DNA from: Planctomyces sp.
Lineage (GTDB): Bacteria > Planctomycetota > Planctomycetia > Planctomycetales > Planctomycetaceae
Assembly: GCA_005798445.1 (NCBI GenBank)
Contig: SYJG01000283.1
Location: forward strand, 1-54,581
DNA: 54,581 nucleotides
Direction of reading: 5' to 3'
The notes beneath the pieces were generated by a model. That model was given only the letters and a program-made list of their open reading frames with translations, searched no databases and was not told the origin of the DNA. How positions within the stretch are numbered: the stretch's first letter is position 1; each line of letters starts with the position of its first letter. A program made the translations under genes and the position numbers. Positions 53,347-54,581 of this stretch are shown piece by piece.

Positions 53347-53384
53347 CGGGAGGTCGTGATGACCTCCCGTTTCTTTTCTTTTTC
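53347..53384 (+). terminator. Rho-independent terminator of the sigma/kinase/surface-protein cluster
   Basis: CGGGAGGTC and GACCTCCCG form a 9-bp perfect stem with a 5-base loop, followed by TTTCTTTTCTTTTT on the plus strand. It lies 80 bp after the stop at 53266 and ends 8 bp before ribD, which reads toward it from the right. Confidence 0.9.
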
Positions 53385-53391
53385 GCCGGAG

Positions 53392-54564
53392 CTACCAGAC
53401 ATGCCCGGCGACGCGGCCGGAGAGCTGCACGTCACCGTCAAGCACTTCGACCCGCAAGCCTTCCAACAGCCGAGCTTTTGCCAACGGATCGCAACCCTGG
53501 CCGCCGACGGGACCGGGTGCCGTTTGGCCGCCGATGAGCTTAGAGCCGATGAAGACCTGCACTTCGTCGATCAGGTCGAGATCGGCGAAGGCTCCCAAGA
53601 TCGCTCCGCCTCCTTCGACCAGGACGTTCGTCATGCCGCGCCGGCCCAGCTCGGCGAGCACCGCGAGCGGTTCGACCGGCCGGATCTTGCGGAGTTCCTT
53701 CGCGGTCGCCGGCGCGGCCGACTGCTCGGCGTCGACCCCCAACAGGCAGACTTCGGCACTCGCCGCACGCAGGCGAGCGACATTGTCGGTCGGAGCATCC
53801 GGGCCGGTGAGAATCAGCAGCGGAGATTCGCTCGCCGTGCGCACCAACTGCGAGTCCGTCCGCAGCGAGGCGATTGAATCGAGCACCACGCGCGTCGCGA
53901 CTCGTGCCCCGGCCGGCCGAGCGGTCAACAGCGGATCGTCACGACGCGCCGTTTCGGCTCCGACGACAATCGCGTCCATGCGTCCGCGCAGTTGATGGAC
54001 GACGGCTCGCGAGGCTTCGTTGCTGATCCACTTCGAGTCACCTGATCCGGTTGCGATCTTGCCGTCCCAGCTCATCGCCCACTTCGCGATCACCCACGGC
54101 AGACCGATCGTCACTCGTTTGGCGAACGGCGCGGTGAGCCGCTTCGCCTCATCCTCGAGCAGTCCGACTTCAACCTCGACGCCGGCCGCTCGCAGTTCGG
54201 CGATGCCGCCGCCAGCAACTTGCGGGTTCGGGTCTGTTCGCCCGATGACGACCTTGCGGATGCCGGCTGCAAGGATCGCTTGCGAACAGGGGAGCGTCTT
54301 ACCGAAGTGGCAGCACGGCTCCAGAGACACGAACAGCGTCGCGTCCTTCAGCTTCTTCTTGCGGCGACGCTTCGTCGCGTCGGCGATCGCCTCGATCTCC
54401 GCGTGCGGCCCGCCGAACTGCTGATGAAAACCCTCACCCAACAGGCTGAGCGATTCATCCACGAGTACCGCTCCGACCATCGGATTCGGCTCGACGAACC
54501 CCTGCCCTCGAGCCGCTAGCTCGAAAGCACGTCGCATCACGGAGGGTCGGTCGGGGACTCGCAT
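53392..54564 (-). CDS. ribD: Bifunctional riboflavin biosynthesis deaminase/reductase RibD
   Basis: A 390-residue protein. The N-terminal domain is a zinc cytidine-deaminase-like fold with HAEIEAI (H54, E56) and EPCCHFGKTLPC (C84, C93), which deaminates the pyrimidine intermediate. The C-terminal domain (from about 150) is a dihydrofolate-reductase-like reductase: KWAMSWDGKIATGSGDSKWI, RMDAIVVGAETARRDDP, and NVLVEGGGAILGAF. Both steps of riboflavin synthesis after GTP cyclohydrolase II are covered. The ATG at 54564 is 17 bp from the window end, so the upstream region and any ribosome site are only partly visible; M10 is an alternative start. Confidence 0.95.
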   Translation of the reverse strand: MRVPDRPSVMRRAFELAARGQGFVEPNPMVGAVLVDESLSLLGEGFHQQFGGPHAEIEAIADATKRRRKKKLKDATLFVSLEPCCHFGKTLPCSQAILAAGIRKVVIGRTDPNPQVAGGGIAELRAAGVEVEVGLLEDEAKRLTAPFAKRVTIGLPWVIAKWAMSWDGKIATGSGDSKWISNEASRAVVHQLRGRMDAIVVGAETARRDDPLLTARPAGARVATRVVLDSIASLRTDSQLVRTASESPLLILTGPDAPTDNVARLRAASAEVCLLGVDAEQSAAPATAKELRKIRPVEPLAVLAELGRRGMTNVLVEGGGAILGAFADLDLIDEVQVFIGSKLIGGQTAPGPVGGQGCDPLAKARLLEGLRVEVLDGDVQLSGRVAGHVW

Positions 54565-54581
54565 GTGAGGGGCGAGGGGCG

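Noticed and set aside
53332-53877. A 181-codon plus-strand frame downstream of the surface protein
   Set aside because: It runs through the terminator and is antisense to ribD, with no domain of its own.

Overview
The window is about 54.6 kb of a planctomycete chromosome. I infer this from four large exported proteins that each carry a planctomycete-type LEPR-XLL signature near the N-terminus, from a sigma factor, kinase and surface-protein cluster of planctomycete style, and from many dispersed palindromic repeats between genes. No lineage below phylum can be named from sequence alone.

Layout. 1-3,540: the 3' half of a CAU-anticodon tRNA, debris of three IS3-family elements, palindromes, and a translationally coupled pair for quinone biosynthesis (ubiE, ubiX). 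3,541-35,466: two giant minus-strand genes (6,189 and 4,229 codons) built from beta-helix, Ig-like, cadherin-like, Calx-beta and RTX repeats. 35,890-37,890: a B12-binding-type radical SAM enzyme with a palindromic repeat inserted in frame. 37,954-42,546: a third surface protein (GEVED, integrin-like FG-GAP blades, Ig/cadherin, RTX). 42,660-44,780: a cassette-like stretch (antitoxin/PIN toxin pair; DUF5678-like/retropepsin-like pair) separated by three direct copies of a short sequence, plus an orphan 3' end of a second radical SAM gene. 44,876-45,094: two facing copies of a ~100 bp palindromic element. 45,124-53,266: ECF sigma factor, membrane Ser/Thr kinase with an extracytoplasmic DJ-1/PfpI-like domain, and a fourth LEPR-XLL protein with a GH-A-like domain, six Calx-beta domains and two DJ-1/PfpI domains. 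53,392-54,564: ribD.

Two points stand out. First, the two giant genes contain about 26 copies of a ~65-75 residue module (FP..PFxIxVDxExMxVT, then GNxFTVxRGxNGTT and a His). Copies interrupt other domains (a Calx-beta domain, beta-helix rungs, cadherin-like domains) and are inserted inside one another, up to three deep. Second, the sigma/kinase/surface-protein cluster has DJ-1-like domains on both the kinase and the predicted exported partner. The kinase copy lacks the nucleophilic cysteine and the partner's two copies keep it, which suggests an envelope sensing or signalling system with a degenerate receptor domain and intact effector domains.
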